Source: Dermanyssus gallinae
Lineage: Eukaryota; Arthropoda; Arachnida; Mesostigmata; Dermanyssidae
Assembly: GCA_003439945.1 (NCBI GenBank)
Contig: QVRM01001070.1
Location: 190,487 to 254,486, forward strand
Direction of reading: 5' to 3'
Length of the DNA stretch: 64,000 nucleotides
Shown here: positions 49,170-59,087 of the stretch, one piece after another
How the letters are laid out: each line of letters begins with the position of its first letter
Numbering within the stretch: the first letter of the stretch is position 1
Program-made: the position numbers and the translations under genes
The notes under the pieces: model-generated
Database searches by the model: none
What the model was told of the DNA's origin: nothing
The model's input: the letters and a program-made list of their open reading frames with translations, nothing else

Positions 49170-49492
49170 CGTAGAATAAGTGCATCGGAGAAAAACTAGC
49201 AAAATACCTAGAGATTGTGTATTGCAAACGAGGGTTGCCGGCTAGGTGTCAGATGGGGTACACGTAAATTTAGAGGACAATTGATAACCTGTGATTTAAA
49301 TAAAGACATATTGTAAACATTCACCCTAAAATGTTTTAGGTAACATCTTAAGAATATATTACATTTATAGGAAAACGAAGCCTCTTACCATTCCGATGAG
49401 GCGTCCCTTAGCATCCATGCAAAGAAAGCGCTTTGCTTTAACGCCTTTGATACTGTACAACCGAAGAGCCACTGGATCCAGTTCCAGAATCG
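35523..49492 (-). CDS. Fibroblast growth factor family gene, core and last coding exons (5'-partial)
   Basis: Two minus-strand exons, 49492-49389 and 35738-35523, join in phase 0. The first encodes ILELDPVALRLYSIKGVKA, then RFLCMDAKGRLIGM. The second encodes RRRSEKCLFHVSHRPNGSL, WYVAINKHGLAKRG, then THKGTNFLPR. These match the FGF beta-trefoil core (LEL.PVA...IKGV....YLCM...G.L), the conserved Cys in C.F, and the heparin-binding end (WYVALNK.G..K.G...THFLPR). The core exon is 104 bp, the classical size and phase of the middle FGF exon in animals. FGFs are secreted ligands of receptor tyrosine kinases (family knowledge). The first exon with the signal peptide was not found in the 14.5 kb upstream. 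The subfamily is not assigned. The intron is 13.65 kb. Confidence 0.88.
35792..35898 (+). mobile_element. SINE family 1, copy 3 (5'-truncated)
   Basis: It starts inside the head at GGAGAAGTCACATAGG. It continues with GCGGGTTCAAGC, GCACATTTGTATTTATGGGG and the 3' end CTTGGCTGAAGTTCAGCC. It lies 54 bp from the FGF exon 3 splice acceptor, in the opposite orientation to that gene. Confidence 0.75.
35899..38500. other. FGF intron, no exon seen
   Basis: AT-rich DNA with a short (GA)n run near 35970. I see no coding exon. The plus-strand frame 37543-37779 (RWFQPLYKWYIALTF) looks protein-like but is unrecognised. Confidence 0.45.
38505..39170 (+). mobile_element. Old mariner-family remnant in the FGF intron
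   Basis: In mixed frames it reads TIREIAEKLEIFHESVV (helix-turn-helix region), LQRVITGDESCVY with the first catalytic Asp region, and YDVETKAEYSQ. Further on there are DYKDSS-like, HHDSAPAHEL-like (tccatcacgacagtgcaccggc) and C-terminal pieces. Many stops are present. It is unrelated at the nucleotide level to the younger mariner at 56.2-57.6 kb, as far as visible. Confidence 0.7.
39171..47210. other. FGF intron, middle part
   Basis: No supported exon. It holds TA tracts (39897-39948, 39968-39990, 40622-40646, 40968-40994, 46501-46532, 46672-46698) and a 25-bp perfect hairpin (44308-44364). Scattered frames up to 124 codons (45991-46365) are unrecognised. Confidence 0.45.
44308..44364. repeat. 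Perfect 25-bp inverted repeat with 7-nt loop
   Basis: The left arm 44308-44332 starts CAGCGATCAATCACTCC. The right arm 44340-44364 is its exact reverse complement. The loop is TGGCCTG (44333-44339). Neither arm is part of a recognised element. Confidence 0.97.
47240..47400 (+). repeat. Dispersed repeat A, copy 1
   Basis: Shared landmarks with 48860-49112 are AAGCCGGACTTAC-like/AAGGCCGGGTTAAC, TTATAAATGA, ACGTC-CAC, GTAAGTATAC-AATCTATAG, GAAGACGTGACTT and the end ACCATGTAAT. It is about 160 bp. Confidence 0.6.
47401..48859. other. No gene seen
   Basis: The 162-codon plus frame at 47598-48086 has a hydrophobic Leu-rich stretch, no ATG context worth noting and no known motif. Confidence 0.4.
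48860..49112 (+). repeat. Dispersed repeat A, copy 2 (with internal insertion)
   Basis: It has the same landmarks as 47240-47400 in the same order and orientation, with about 60 bp extra (about 48953-49015) between the two conserved halves. A TA tract (49114-49167) abuts the right end. Confidence 0.6.
49389..49492 (-). CDS. FGF core exon, 104 bp
   Basis: Acceptor GACATTTCAG|CG, donor GGAATG|GTAAGA. It begins in phase 1 (needing one base from the missing exon to make a Ser/Pro/Thr/Ala codon) and ends in phase 0. Residues read ILELDPVALRL... and ...FLCMDAKGRLIGM. Confidence 0.88.
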
Positions 49493-51214
49493 CTGAAATG
49501 TCGCCCATAAAAACCAACATCAAATTACTATAACAAAATATTATCAATCAAATACAAGATGTTACAGTAAATGTAGTACCGACACTGATATAAACCTTTT
49601 CGAAACAAATTTTCAAAGTTATATATATATATATATATATATACAAAAACGACTCATCCATCACAACTGATTCTACGCATGCTTTGTAGTCACTATAGTA
49701 GCATCATGTAGAAATGACAACACCAATAGAAAGGCAAATAAATGAACTTTAGAATATGATCATGTCCACTACAGTACGTCTTAGTCTCAACTCCGCGCAG
49801 CAGTGAACTGGCCTAATCACTTACGTTCGATTCGCAAGTGTCTTATATCGAACACATAAGCAAGTAGTCTCTATACAACGTTTTCTGTTAGCCAGCCAGT
49901 GTCATTGTTCGGGGTGGAGCCAACAACGATGAGTTCTGAGAAATGCAGATAGCGCCACAGAGAGCCACCCAGGTGGTTGCTTTGCCCCAAGATGAACTTA
50001 AATAAGCGCCTTTTAACTGCATATGAACCGATCCACAGTTTGCAGAGTTCAAAGACGGTATCAAGTCAATCACCGGGCGCGTCAATCAAAGGGCGGGGCA
50101 TCGCTTGAGCATCGCTCCTCAATTGTGTTTAGTTCCTGTTTTGCGAAATCGCTGACTTGCCGCTGCCCAGTGACACCAGAAGCTTACTAGTTCTCCCAGA
50201 ATAATTCTTAGTGCGCAAACTTCGAGGTAAGAACAGCATCCCATGAGCGTTAAGCTTTGCTATAGGTCCTTGATCTCTTGATCAAAGCTCATTGACAAGC
50301 CCGATGCCAGGCTATACGAGATTGCAAAAATGGAGCGTTGCGGATGGACCAGAATTCAGGTTTCGATGTCCATGTAGATTTGTATTAGGTATAAGATTTT
50401 AAGCAGTAAAACAAGAGTTTTGACGAAAACTCTTATTTGTACTATAAAGCTTGTTTAATTGTCGTGTATGTGGTATAGTTATTTTATGTGGATCTTTCGT
50501 GGAGTGAGTACAAAACTGTGTCTAAAGACGAATGTTATGAGTGAGTCGTTTTTTGTCTGGCGATGTTTTTCCTTCTAGTGTGTACAAAGTTTTTGCCAGT
50601 ACTGAAAACGATAATTGGCTAAGACCTGTGCGTTTATCTAGTAACCGCTAAGTAAACATTGATCTGATCATTTGACAGCGATACAGCATAACCTTCTTTG
50701 AGCGGACGCCTCACTGGCGCAGACTGTGGGAACTGTCTAAAGAGGTCATTCGGGTCTACGTATTCTGACGAACGCGCGAGTTCTGAATACCAAGTCACGA
50801 GGAAACAAATTGCTTATGACACTCGTGGGTTAGAACAACCATTCCAAGTGTTCAGTTCGGATGACAGTCTATGGATAATCGGTTATTTGCAATGCCTAAC
50901 TATGCGGATAGATGAGCATACGTTTGACCCTTTCTCCGTCCGTCTCCCTGTGTATCTCCGCCTTACGTCAAAACACAGCAATGTTAAAATCATGGCAATT
51001 TAGTGTGAACTTTTTTGGGTAAATGCTTATGCCGCGCTCAGCGATGTTCCGCATTTGTTCTTTCTTCAGCAATTTTTCGTAATAGGGTATTACGCACCAA
51101 AACTACAATCGCCTCATACGTTCCACTAGTAAACGAACACCATTTGAATGAATGCTTATTTTGCCTCGGAGGCCAAGCAAGCAATAAGACACGCAGATGC
51201 CGGAGTCGTCTCTT

Positions 51215-51275
<61 letters not shown>

Positions 51276-52650
51276 ATCGTTAGTAAATGTGGTGTTTAAA
51301 GATTGCCCTGGTGAGTTGGTACAATTGATGACCAAACGACACTCAATACGACTGTTTAATTGACGCACATGAAATCAACGTCAACAATGGAAAGCGCACG
51401 GAAAACCACCTGCGGAACTAACTACGAATCAGTCAGTGCACGGGCCGAGTGACTTACTCTTCGTGGAGTAGTTACACTTCGACTCAGCGGTACTAGTGCT
51501 GCGAGATTGCAGTGGTACATATTAAAACCCCTGCTTGAATTGCTCTTATGCATGGTGGTCGATCATCACGGTGCCACTGGCGATGGCATACTGTAGCGCG
51601 AAACGGCTGCTCCCGTGCGCTCAGACAAGTGCGAAGGGATACGATCAAATCTTCTTATCTGCTTCCCTTCCATGGCGGAGCGAGAACGGGGCGTCGAAGA
51701 CGGGGGTAAGGAGACGGGGGTAGCTCGGCGAGCTGGCTGGGTAGATCCATCTTTTTATCGCTGTATGTGTAGGTGTATGTGTGCACGCGTATGCTGGCAA
51801 TGTTGGTTGCTGCTGCCGCTGCTGCTGCTGCTCTACAGCACACAGAATTAAAGTCGGTGTGACTGTGTTGTAAATCAAGTCAAGTCATCGGTAACGACGG
51901 CATCGATACCGCGATCGCGATGAGGCCCGTCGTTGTCATCATCGTTCTACTACGGGTTCCTCGCTGCTCACTCACAACATAGAGACAAACTTTCGCGGCG
52001 GACATTGAAGCACGAGGCGTCACAAATCAAACAACAAACATCCTTCGGAAAGACACAGGTTTTCCGACGAATGTTTGTTGTTTTCGAAGTTCCTTGTTGC
52101 TGTTGTTGTTGTGGCTGTTGTGGCCATTCTCTTCGTCGCCATTATCATTAAGTTATTATTGCATAATAATACCTATTTCGTCAAATTGAAGTACACAAAA
52201 ATAATCGTAAGTTTATTACTAAATCGTCTCTCTCTCTCAGACTAATCAGAGTGGGGATTAACCGATGATACAACGGTAGTTTTGCATGACGCAAATATGA
52301 GTCAAAGCATAAGTTGCAAAATTCGCGTTTTGACTAGACATATGCATTTATCGAGACGCGACTAAATATATATATATATATATATATATAGATCTAGGAG
52401 TACGCAGTATATATATATATATATATATATATATGTGCACACGCGTGCTAAGATGATGACCGAATCGCAATGAAGATGTTGGGTTACAATAATTGCGATC
52501 TTGTCTGAAGCAGTACAAAGTGGCATATATGGTCACATTGTATTACCCCAGATATAGCCGGATACAACTAATTGTAAAGTTAAAGGGCAAAAGCGTCAAA
52601 TGTCCTTAAAGCTTACCTAACGTGCTAAGGTACTCAGCTCGAGCTACTTA
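49493..52650. other. Upstream of the FGF core exon; no gene seen
   Basis: Expected to be the FGF first intron. It holds TA tracts (49621-49642, 51233-51267, 52366-52389, 52410-52434), a CT run (about 51210-51232) and CTG triplets (51807-51830). I found no signal-peptide exon on the minus strand. Confidence 0.45.
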
Positions 52651-52760
52651 AGGGTCGTAGCGGTGGTGGCTTAGACAGCTAACGCATCGTTCGAGACGGG
52701 GCGTTGCCATGGCAACCATGATTAGCACAACAATCGCAAGTTCGAGCCCCGGGGTTTTGC
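52651..52760 (+). mobile_element. tRNA-like SINE head (family 4), single copy
   Basis: An A-box-like TGGCTTAGACAGC (about 52667) and a B box CAAGTTCGAGCCCC (52737-52750) are about 70 bp apart. The sequence after it is not shared with other copies. It is not a functional tRNA because the spacing is too long and the arms do not pair. Confidence 0.4.
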
Positions 52761-53784
52761 TGGTCGTATTTGTTGGACGTGGTTGTCATTGCCCTGCTGC
52801 TACATACCTCTGCTGGAGAAAGCTTATATAAGCCCAATAACGATGACGCGATATATGCACTTGAACGATGTCGTGCCACAGGCAACTTGGCCCGTTACGA
52901 ACGTCTAAAATGTGGTTATGAGTGCGTTAAAAGAGATGATGAACTAATACGACGAGCTACTGAATAGATGAGCAAAAGTTTTCATACGGCTGCACGTAAC
53001 TGCACTCAAACTAGCAGTACAGAGCTTGGAGAGCAAGCTGGGACCTTCCGGACGCATAATTGTGTACCTTCATAGACATTCTACTAGCATAGAGTCATGT
53101 ACTAGTATATCGCTCGCAAGGTGGTAGCCAGTCTGGAGCTCGAAATTTGTGGAAATAGATATGGAAACAACAAAATTGGTCATAGTTGATACACAAACAT
53201 TATGCGGCCCGAGCCTTCATCAGTCGCTACTCGTTTAACTACGCGCCTAGAGTTCGAGAGACGGGCATGTGAGGAAACGCCTCCTTAACAGGAACCTGTC
53301 GAAGTTTCACGACAACCAGGCGAGGTTCCTGGGCTAAAATTCAGTTTCCCGTTCGATTAGCTCGCTCTGTCCCTGTTCATTGTAGTCGACATTGTCGTCG
53401 TCGTCGTCTATTGATTGATTAGCTACGCCGCACATTCCACAGTTAGATAGTATGTCGGCAGATTGATAAGGATACCTCTTCGAAGAAAACCGTGTAGAGT
53501 ATGGATTTCTGTATCTGTAGAGTCTGCTTCCCCGGCCTGTTCCCGTTGCTGAATCTACAAACGTTATCGTCTTTTCGTTACTATTGCTGTTGTCAATGAT
53601 GCTGCCGCAGTCGTCGTCGTTGTTGCGTTCCTTGTCGTGGACGTACTACTGACATACTGAACCATTTTTAGCATTCGGTTTGGCTTTTGGTTACGAGCAC
53701 GTTAGCCCCTGAGGGTGGCGCCCCCCGAGGACAGAGAGAGGGAGAGAGTAAAGAGCAGGAGTATATTTGAATTGGCGGTCTTAT

Positions 53785-54336
53785 ATGCCGATTCCTATCG
53801 AGATCACATTTAGATCGGATTTGGTCGATACAACAATACTTAGGCAGGCACCTGGTGTAGCAACAACGTTACCACCAACAACAGCAACAATTGAAGCCGC
53901 TATGCCCGATTATCAGTACTTTTGGATGAAGAGAGCTCAACCCTATGACCAACACGTAGATGCTGGTCATATACGATTATGTGTATACGCCAAATGTCGG
54001 TTTATGACCAAAAACCTGAGAGAGAAAACCAAGAAAGAATTCAGGGATGCTTCAATCGCAATGCAGCGAGTGTATTGGACAGAACCGTCTCCGTTCTCTG
54101 TTGAACGAATGGCCTCCGTGGATCCATATATCACCGGTCAATCGATCAAGAGTCTCGGTCGCTCGATTGGCATAATAATCAACAGCCTAAGCATACGACG
54201 AGCAAAAATGTCTTATGACTTCGAGGATAAGAAACTTCGAACGACACGCAGCGCATGCGTCAATGCGTACGTGTGTTCAGTAGTTGCTCTGAGTCTGACA
54301 ACTGAAGATCACGTGCTGCTAGGTACGTCCCAATGA
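53785..54336 (+). CDS. Unassigned open reading frame, 183 codons
   Basis: An uninterrupted ATG frame (MPIPIEITFRSDLVD at the start) lies in DNA without simple repeats. Residue composition is protein-like, with no long homopolymer. A good donor (GCTAG|GTACGT) lies near its end at 54321-54324. No domain, signal peptide or membrane segment was recognised. A frame of this length is expected about once by chance in a window of this size, so coding status is open. Confidence 0.25.
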   Translation: MPIPIEITFRSDLVDTTILRQAPGVATTLPPTTATIEAAMPDYQYFWMKRAQPYDQHVDAGHIRLCVYAKCRFMTKNLREKTKKEFRDASIAMQRVYWTEPSPFSVERMASVDPYITGQSIKSLGRSIGIIINSLSIRRAKMSYDFEDKKLRTTRSACVNAYVCSVVALSLTTEDHVLLGTSQ

Positions 54337-54616
54337 CGGGGCATAAGCGGCAGGTTTCTTGGCGATAGGTCTGCAGTTCCGTTTATCGAAACGGTCGCCA
54401 ATTTGACCGTGGACCGTCGGCCTCCTAGCCTGCTGGATGGATGACAGCACAACCGGCCATCCGACCGAACGAAGATTCATGGCCGATTGCCGAGCATGAG
54501 AGGATCAATAGCAACACCAATAACGACTAGGTAATGAGTCGCCAGATACAGTACGCTGCCTTCTTTGCATCGCTTCATGTTGAGTTACTGCACGTCACCC
54601 GACGGGATGCATGCAT

Positions 54617-54655
<39 letters not shown>

Positions 54656-54921
54656 TATAAGATAATGCTCAATACACATACGCTGACCGATGAATAATCT
54701 ACATTTGATACGCCGGTGTATCATGCAGAAAATATTTGTTTCTCGAGTTCTCACCAGCGCCTCTTAGGCCATACCTCACTATCATTCGCTGTCGATTGCC
54801 CATCACATGGGCAATTGCACCGCTCTGTAACGGAATGAACAATAGAGTAGTAAACTTTGAATCGGAGATCAAATGGTCGCACACCCACAGATCAAATGTG
54901 AGCGCGAGTCCGCAGAAGTAT

Positions 54922-54968
<47 letters not shown>

Positions 54969-54974
54969 ATAACT

Positions 54975-55216
54975 CAAGCCTGGACTATCCCCACTTGTTC
55001 TCACCTCTAGCTTTTGAGACGTTGGGGGGACCAGGGTTGCTTACCAAAAAATTACTCAGAGACGTCGGGAGAAGATTAGTGGTTGCTACAGGAGACAAAA
55101 GAGCGGGGAAGTACTTACTGCAGCGTTTGTCGTTGGACGTTCAGAGGGGGAACGCCGCGTCGGTGAGAGGAACTTTGGCCAGGTGGACCAGCCCCAGCTT
55201 GGACCTAGAGCCTTGA
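54975..55216 (+). mobile_element. Retroelement C-terminal domain fragment, open
   Basis: The frame reads FSPLAFETLGGPG, LLRDVGRRLVVATGDKRAG, QRLSLDVQRGNAASVRG, ending LDLEP and TGA. It is intact over its 70 residues and aligns block by block with 700-990 (minus). TA tracts lie on both sides (54927-54966 and 55301-55321). The rest of the element is missing. Confidence 0.7.
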
Positions 55217-56082
55217 GTTGTTTATTTTCAGTTCGTTAAGTGACACATTGTGATAACAGACAACATGGACAAATAAATTTGCCGGCGGGCTATGTCGGTC
55301 CATATATATATATATATATATGGTAAAATTAGGATCGCGATTTTTCGACGCGACTCTAGCTTTAGTTCCGCTCCAAAAAATTATATATATACATATATAT
55401 TCATTGGCAGATTTCTAATCGTAGTCAGAGCATACCGACACGCATACCGTGGCGTACTTGGTTCTCCCGTATGGCTTCTGTAGCGGCCACGCAGGCTACG
55501 TCCTTCTAAACTGTCGTCTCAGTACCAGCCTCAGCTTAGTACTTCGACAGCATTACTGTATCAGCACACAAACATATATATATTTATATATATAATTTTT
55601 TTTTCATGGTTCCCACTGCAATTATCCTTGTACAATCATGTAGCCACTGCTAGTGGTACACCTCTTCTCGTCTGCCCAGAGAATATTTTCCGTTGGCGAC
55701 TGCGATGCACCCGCAATGAAACACGAAATAATCCCTTGGATTTTTGGCATTACATCGCAGTCAAAAGCACTCAGAAACGTATTTCCTTAGAATAATATAC
55801 GCATGCATACACGATTGAGGTGACAGTACCACCTTAATTATCGAAAAAAAAACAGATTCGTATACTTTAACGGCGTAAATTCGGTGAAAATTGTGTATGA
55901 AGGTACACATTTGCATTATTGATAAACCAACGCTGTGCAAACAACAAACCGTTATTAGATGTGCTATTAAAATAACGCTGTCAAAATGCTAAGCTGAGGT
56001 TGCGACTGAGCAGATATCAGTCAGAAGTTGCCTTGGTAATGGCTATATAAATCTGCTAATGAATATATTATTATCTGGTAAT

Positions 56083-56135
<53 letters not shown>

Positions 56136-56245
56136 TAAATTAGCAGATAGATGGTTCAGGCTTCTTCATCAGATACACCTAGACATTACTGTAGTATATA
56201 TATATATATATATATATATCTATATATATTTTTTTAATTAGGAAA
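55217..56245. other. No gene seen
   Basis: AT-rich, with TA tracts at 55301-55321, 56085-56132 and 56195-56229, the last ending just before the mariner. Confidence 0.5.
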
Positions 56246-57554
56246 ATACAATAGACTTTTGAATTTTCGCGGGTTACGTTTATTCGAATTTCGATTTTTT
56301 GTGGCGTTATGTTGGTACTCATGTCTCTCACTTATGCCGACAAGCTCGGCCATTTTGAATGTTCACTTAATTGTTGACAGCTGCTTTGCTTGCACGTGTT
56401 TTGGATCGTCTTCGATTTTTACCTATTCAAAAAAATGGATCAAAGAACCTTTTTTTGTGTGAAAATTTTGTGTGAAAAACGAAATTAAGTGCGCGGATGC
56501 ATTCCGAATGTTGACTGTGGCATACGGAGAAGCTACCTTGGACCGAAGCAACGTTTATCGGTGGTACAAAATGTTCTCAGAAGGCCGAGAAGATGTGAAC
56601 GACGAAGAGCGTGCCGGACGCCCGAGCACTTCAACAACAGACGAAAAAATTAATGAAGTGGAGAAAATGGTATTTGCCAATCGTCGAATCACCGTTAGAG
56701 AAGTTGCTGAGGACCTAAACATATCGATTGGCTCGTGCCATTCGATTTTTATCAATGATTTGGGCATGAGACGGGTCGCCGCGAAATTCGTACCAAAATT
56801 GCTCAATTGCGACCAAAAACAGCATCGCATGAACATTGCTAATGAGATGTTGGACTCTGTCCGCGACGACCCAAATTTGCTCCAGAGGGTCATAACTGGT
56901 GACGAATCGTGGGTTTATGGTTATGACGTGGAAACCAAAGCTCAATCATCTCAATGGAAGCTGCCGCACGAACCAAGACCGAAAAAAGCGCGCCAAGTTC
57001 GGTCGAATGTGAAAGTTTTGCTGACAGTTTTCTTCGATTGCAGGGGCGTGGTGCATCATGAGTTCTTGCCACAGGGTAGAACGGTCAATAAGGAATATTA
57101 CCTGCAAGTTATGCGCAATTTGCGCGAAGCAATCCGCCAGAAACGCCCGGATTTGTGGAAGAAAAAAAATTGGCTTTTGCACCACGATAACGCCCCTGCT
57201 CACACATCGTTGCTTGTGCGCGAGTTTTTGGCCAAAAACAACACACTAATGATGCCGCAGCCACCGTATTCCCCAGATCTGGCCCCCTGTGACTTTTTCT
57301 TGTTCCCTAAACTGAAGAGGCCCATGAAAGGACGACGTTACGCTACGCTTGACGAGATAAAGACGGCATCGAAGGAGGAGCTGAACAAGATAAAAAAAAT
57401 GGTTTTTTGAAGTGCTTCGAAGATTGGAAAAACCGTTGGCACAAGTGTATAATGTCTCATGGGGATTACTTTGAAGGGGACAAAATAGATATTCATGAAT
57501 AAATGAATATTTTTTGAAAAAACACAAGTCGCGATACTTTTTGAACACACCTCG
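56246..57554 (+). mobile_element. Mariner element, nearly complete, 5' end lost
   Basis: It includes the transposase frame, a 5' untranslated part and, at the right end, a terminal repeat of about 32 bp (57523-57554, ending TTTTTGAACACACCTCG) followed by TA. No matching repeat exists at the left. The left side starts directly beside a TA tract, so the left terminus is missing or eroded. It cannot transpose by itself. Confidence 0.85.
56435..57502 (+). pseudogene. Mariner transposase with two frame breaks
   Basis: The probable ATG is 56435 (MDQRTFF). A 13-bp tandem duplication (56453-56465 and 56466-56478, TTTTGTGTGAAAA) shifts the frame. From 56472 the frame runs open for about 310 codons: helix-turn-helix segment (EVAEDLNISIGSCHSIF), GDESWVYGYD, HHDNAPAHT and YSPDLAPCDFFLFPK. 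The second and third catalytic Asp are separated by 34 residues, the DD34D signature of mariner. A one-base loss in the A-run at about 57390-57400 gives an early stop at 57408. The remaining C-terminus (CFEDWKNRW...GDYFEGDKIDIHE) continues in another frame to TAA at 57500. Confidence 0.88.
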
Positions 57555-58030
57555 TATATATTCGAAAGCAAAGTATATAATTAAGGGTATTGTATGTTTA
57601 TGAGTTATGTATTACTCCATTATTACCATTATACTCATAAAGCACACATAATAAGGGAATACGTCTGATACCAAAACAACGGTGCTTCGATTCGTGGTAT
57701 GATTACCGTAAGCCATTCTCCCAGCCCCCCGATGGCGGGCTCCCTTTTCTTCTGAAAGATCCGATAACCGTCAACTAAAAAGAGCCAGGGATGGTCATAA
57801 ATGGTGAACTAGATACAAGACCACAGAGACCGAGTGAGCATGTCACTGTCATGCTCACTGGGTTTCCTGTAGTTCGTATCTAAATCTCGGTGACAAAATG
57901 AGGTTTCATATAGGAAGCAAAACGTTATTCGTAGTTTTCACCCCAAGAACTACACAACGTAAACATCAGAGATGCCACGCTTCACATTTTGTCATATTCT
58001 TATACGTATATATATATATATATATATAGG
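57555..58030. other. No gene seen
   Basis: AT-rich DNA, ending in a TA tract (58008-58028). Confidence 0.45.
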
Positions 58031-58036
58031 GTACTC

Positions 58037-58098
58037 GCCACTTCTCTGATGGTCCATAGTACTGATTTATGGAGATGTGGGCCATCAGAGAGTGAAGC
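58037..58098. repeat. Imperfect hairpin beside a TA tract
   Basis: Left GCCACTTCTCTGATGGTCC (58037-58055) pairs imperfectly with GGGCCATCAGAGAGTGAAGC (58079-58098), with a loop of about 24 nt. Confidence 0.6.
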
Positions 58099-58104
58099 TT
58101 AAGG

Positions 58105-58225
58105 AAAAAAGGTGCGTTTAGCGGGTATGAGTCTCAACGCCGTGACATCCATTCACTGGGATCGAGTCCCACACAGCAGTGAGACTTCCTGCTCGCAGTG
58201 GAAGTGCGTAACTGCATTTAACCCT
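58105..58225 (+). mobile_element. tRNA-like SINE head (family 5), weak
   Basis: GGTGCGTTTAGCGGGTATG (58111) resembles an A-box region and GGGATCGAGTCCCA (58159-58172) is a clear B box. No second copy was found in this window. Confidence 0.35.
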
Positions 58226-58313
58226 CTTCCACAAACAGAAAATATATACACAAATACATTACACGAGTCCTGATAACATAGCTAGTGTTTATAGGGTTAC
58301 GCCCGCGCACACA

Positions 58314-58327
58314 CATATATATATATA

Positions 58328-58416
<89 letters not shown>
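58314..58416. repeat. (TA)n tract with two GC interruptions
   Basis: About 103 bp of TA repeat with TATGCATA interruptions near 58329 and 58385. Confidence 0.95.
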
Positions 58417-58419
<3 letters not shown>

Positions 58420-59025
58420 ATACGCAACATAGGTCCTGCTTATCTAGCCAGTTTATGGATATTGATTGCTTTGTCTGTGCCGATCAACGGAGAGCCCTGG
58501 AAGGGTACGGGAGGAAGAAAACACATCAAGAAAGCAGCGAACCAACTGTGTCAAGGCCTCGTGTTGTCATGTAGCCGGGTCGCTCGCCGAGCGTTGGCCG
58601 TAAAACTCCGTCTCCAGGATCATCTTCTCAACAGCGTGGCAGCTGGGAAACGCCCGACCTGCCTGGCGCCATTAGCGTTACCATCATCGTTGTAGTTTTC
58701 GGGTTTATGATGTCAGCGCCCCGCCTCTCTTTCTACTGTGGTTTCCCATCTCCGTGGTTGGGCTTTTTCTTCTTGTTCAAACGCGTTGTCTTTGATCCGG
58801 CTTCCGGGCTGATCAGGTAGTCCATGTCAAGGCTACCGCATACTTAGGCAGGCTGCGGTACGACGAATTGTTCAAACGGCACTTGCGCGCAAATTGCCTT
58901 TGCGCTACAGATAGATACATGGTGTTGCTTCATTGCCGATATAATCCAGTTGCAGCTTTGATCGGCCTATTATCGTTATGATTAGTTATATGACATATGT
59001 TACCCAGTAATGAATACGTGGGCTC

Positions 59026-59087
<62 letters not shown>

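Noticed and set aside
52770..52967. 65-codon frame with a hydrophobic N-terminus resembling a signal peptide
   Set aside because: It has no ATG at the start (TTG), it begins inside the tail of a SINE-like element, and its cysteine pattern fits no peptide family I know.
58218..58430. Tyr/Ile repeat frames across TA tracts (here and in about twenty other places)
   Set aside because: They are translations of (TA)n and carry no information on genes.
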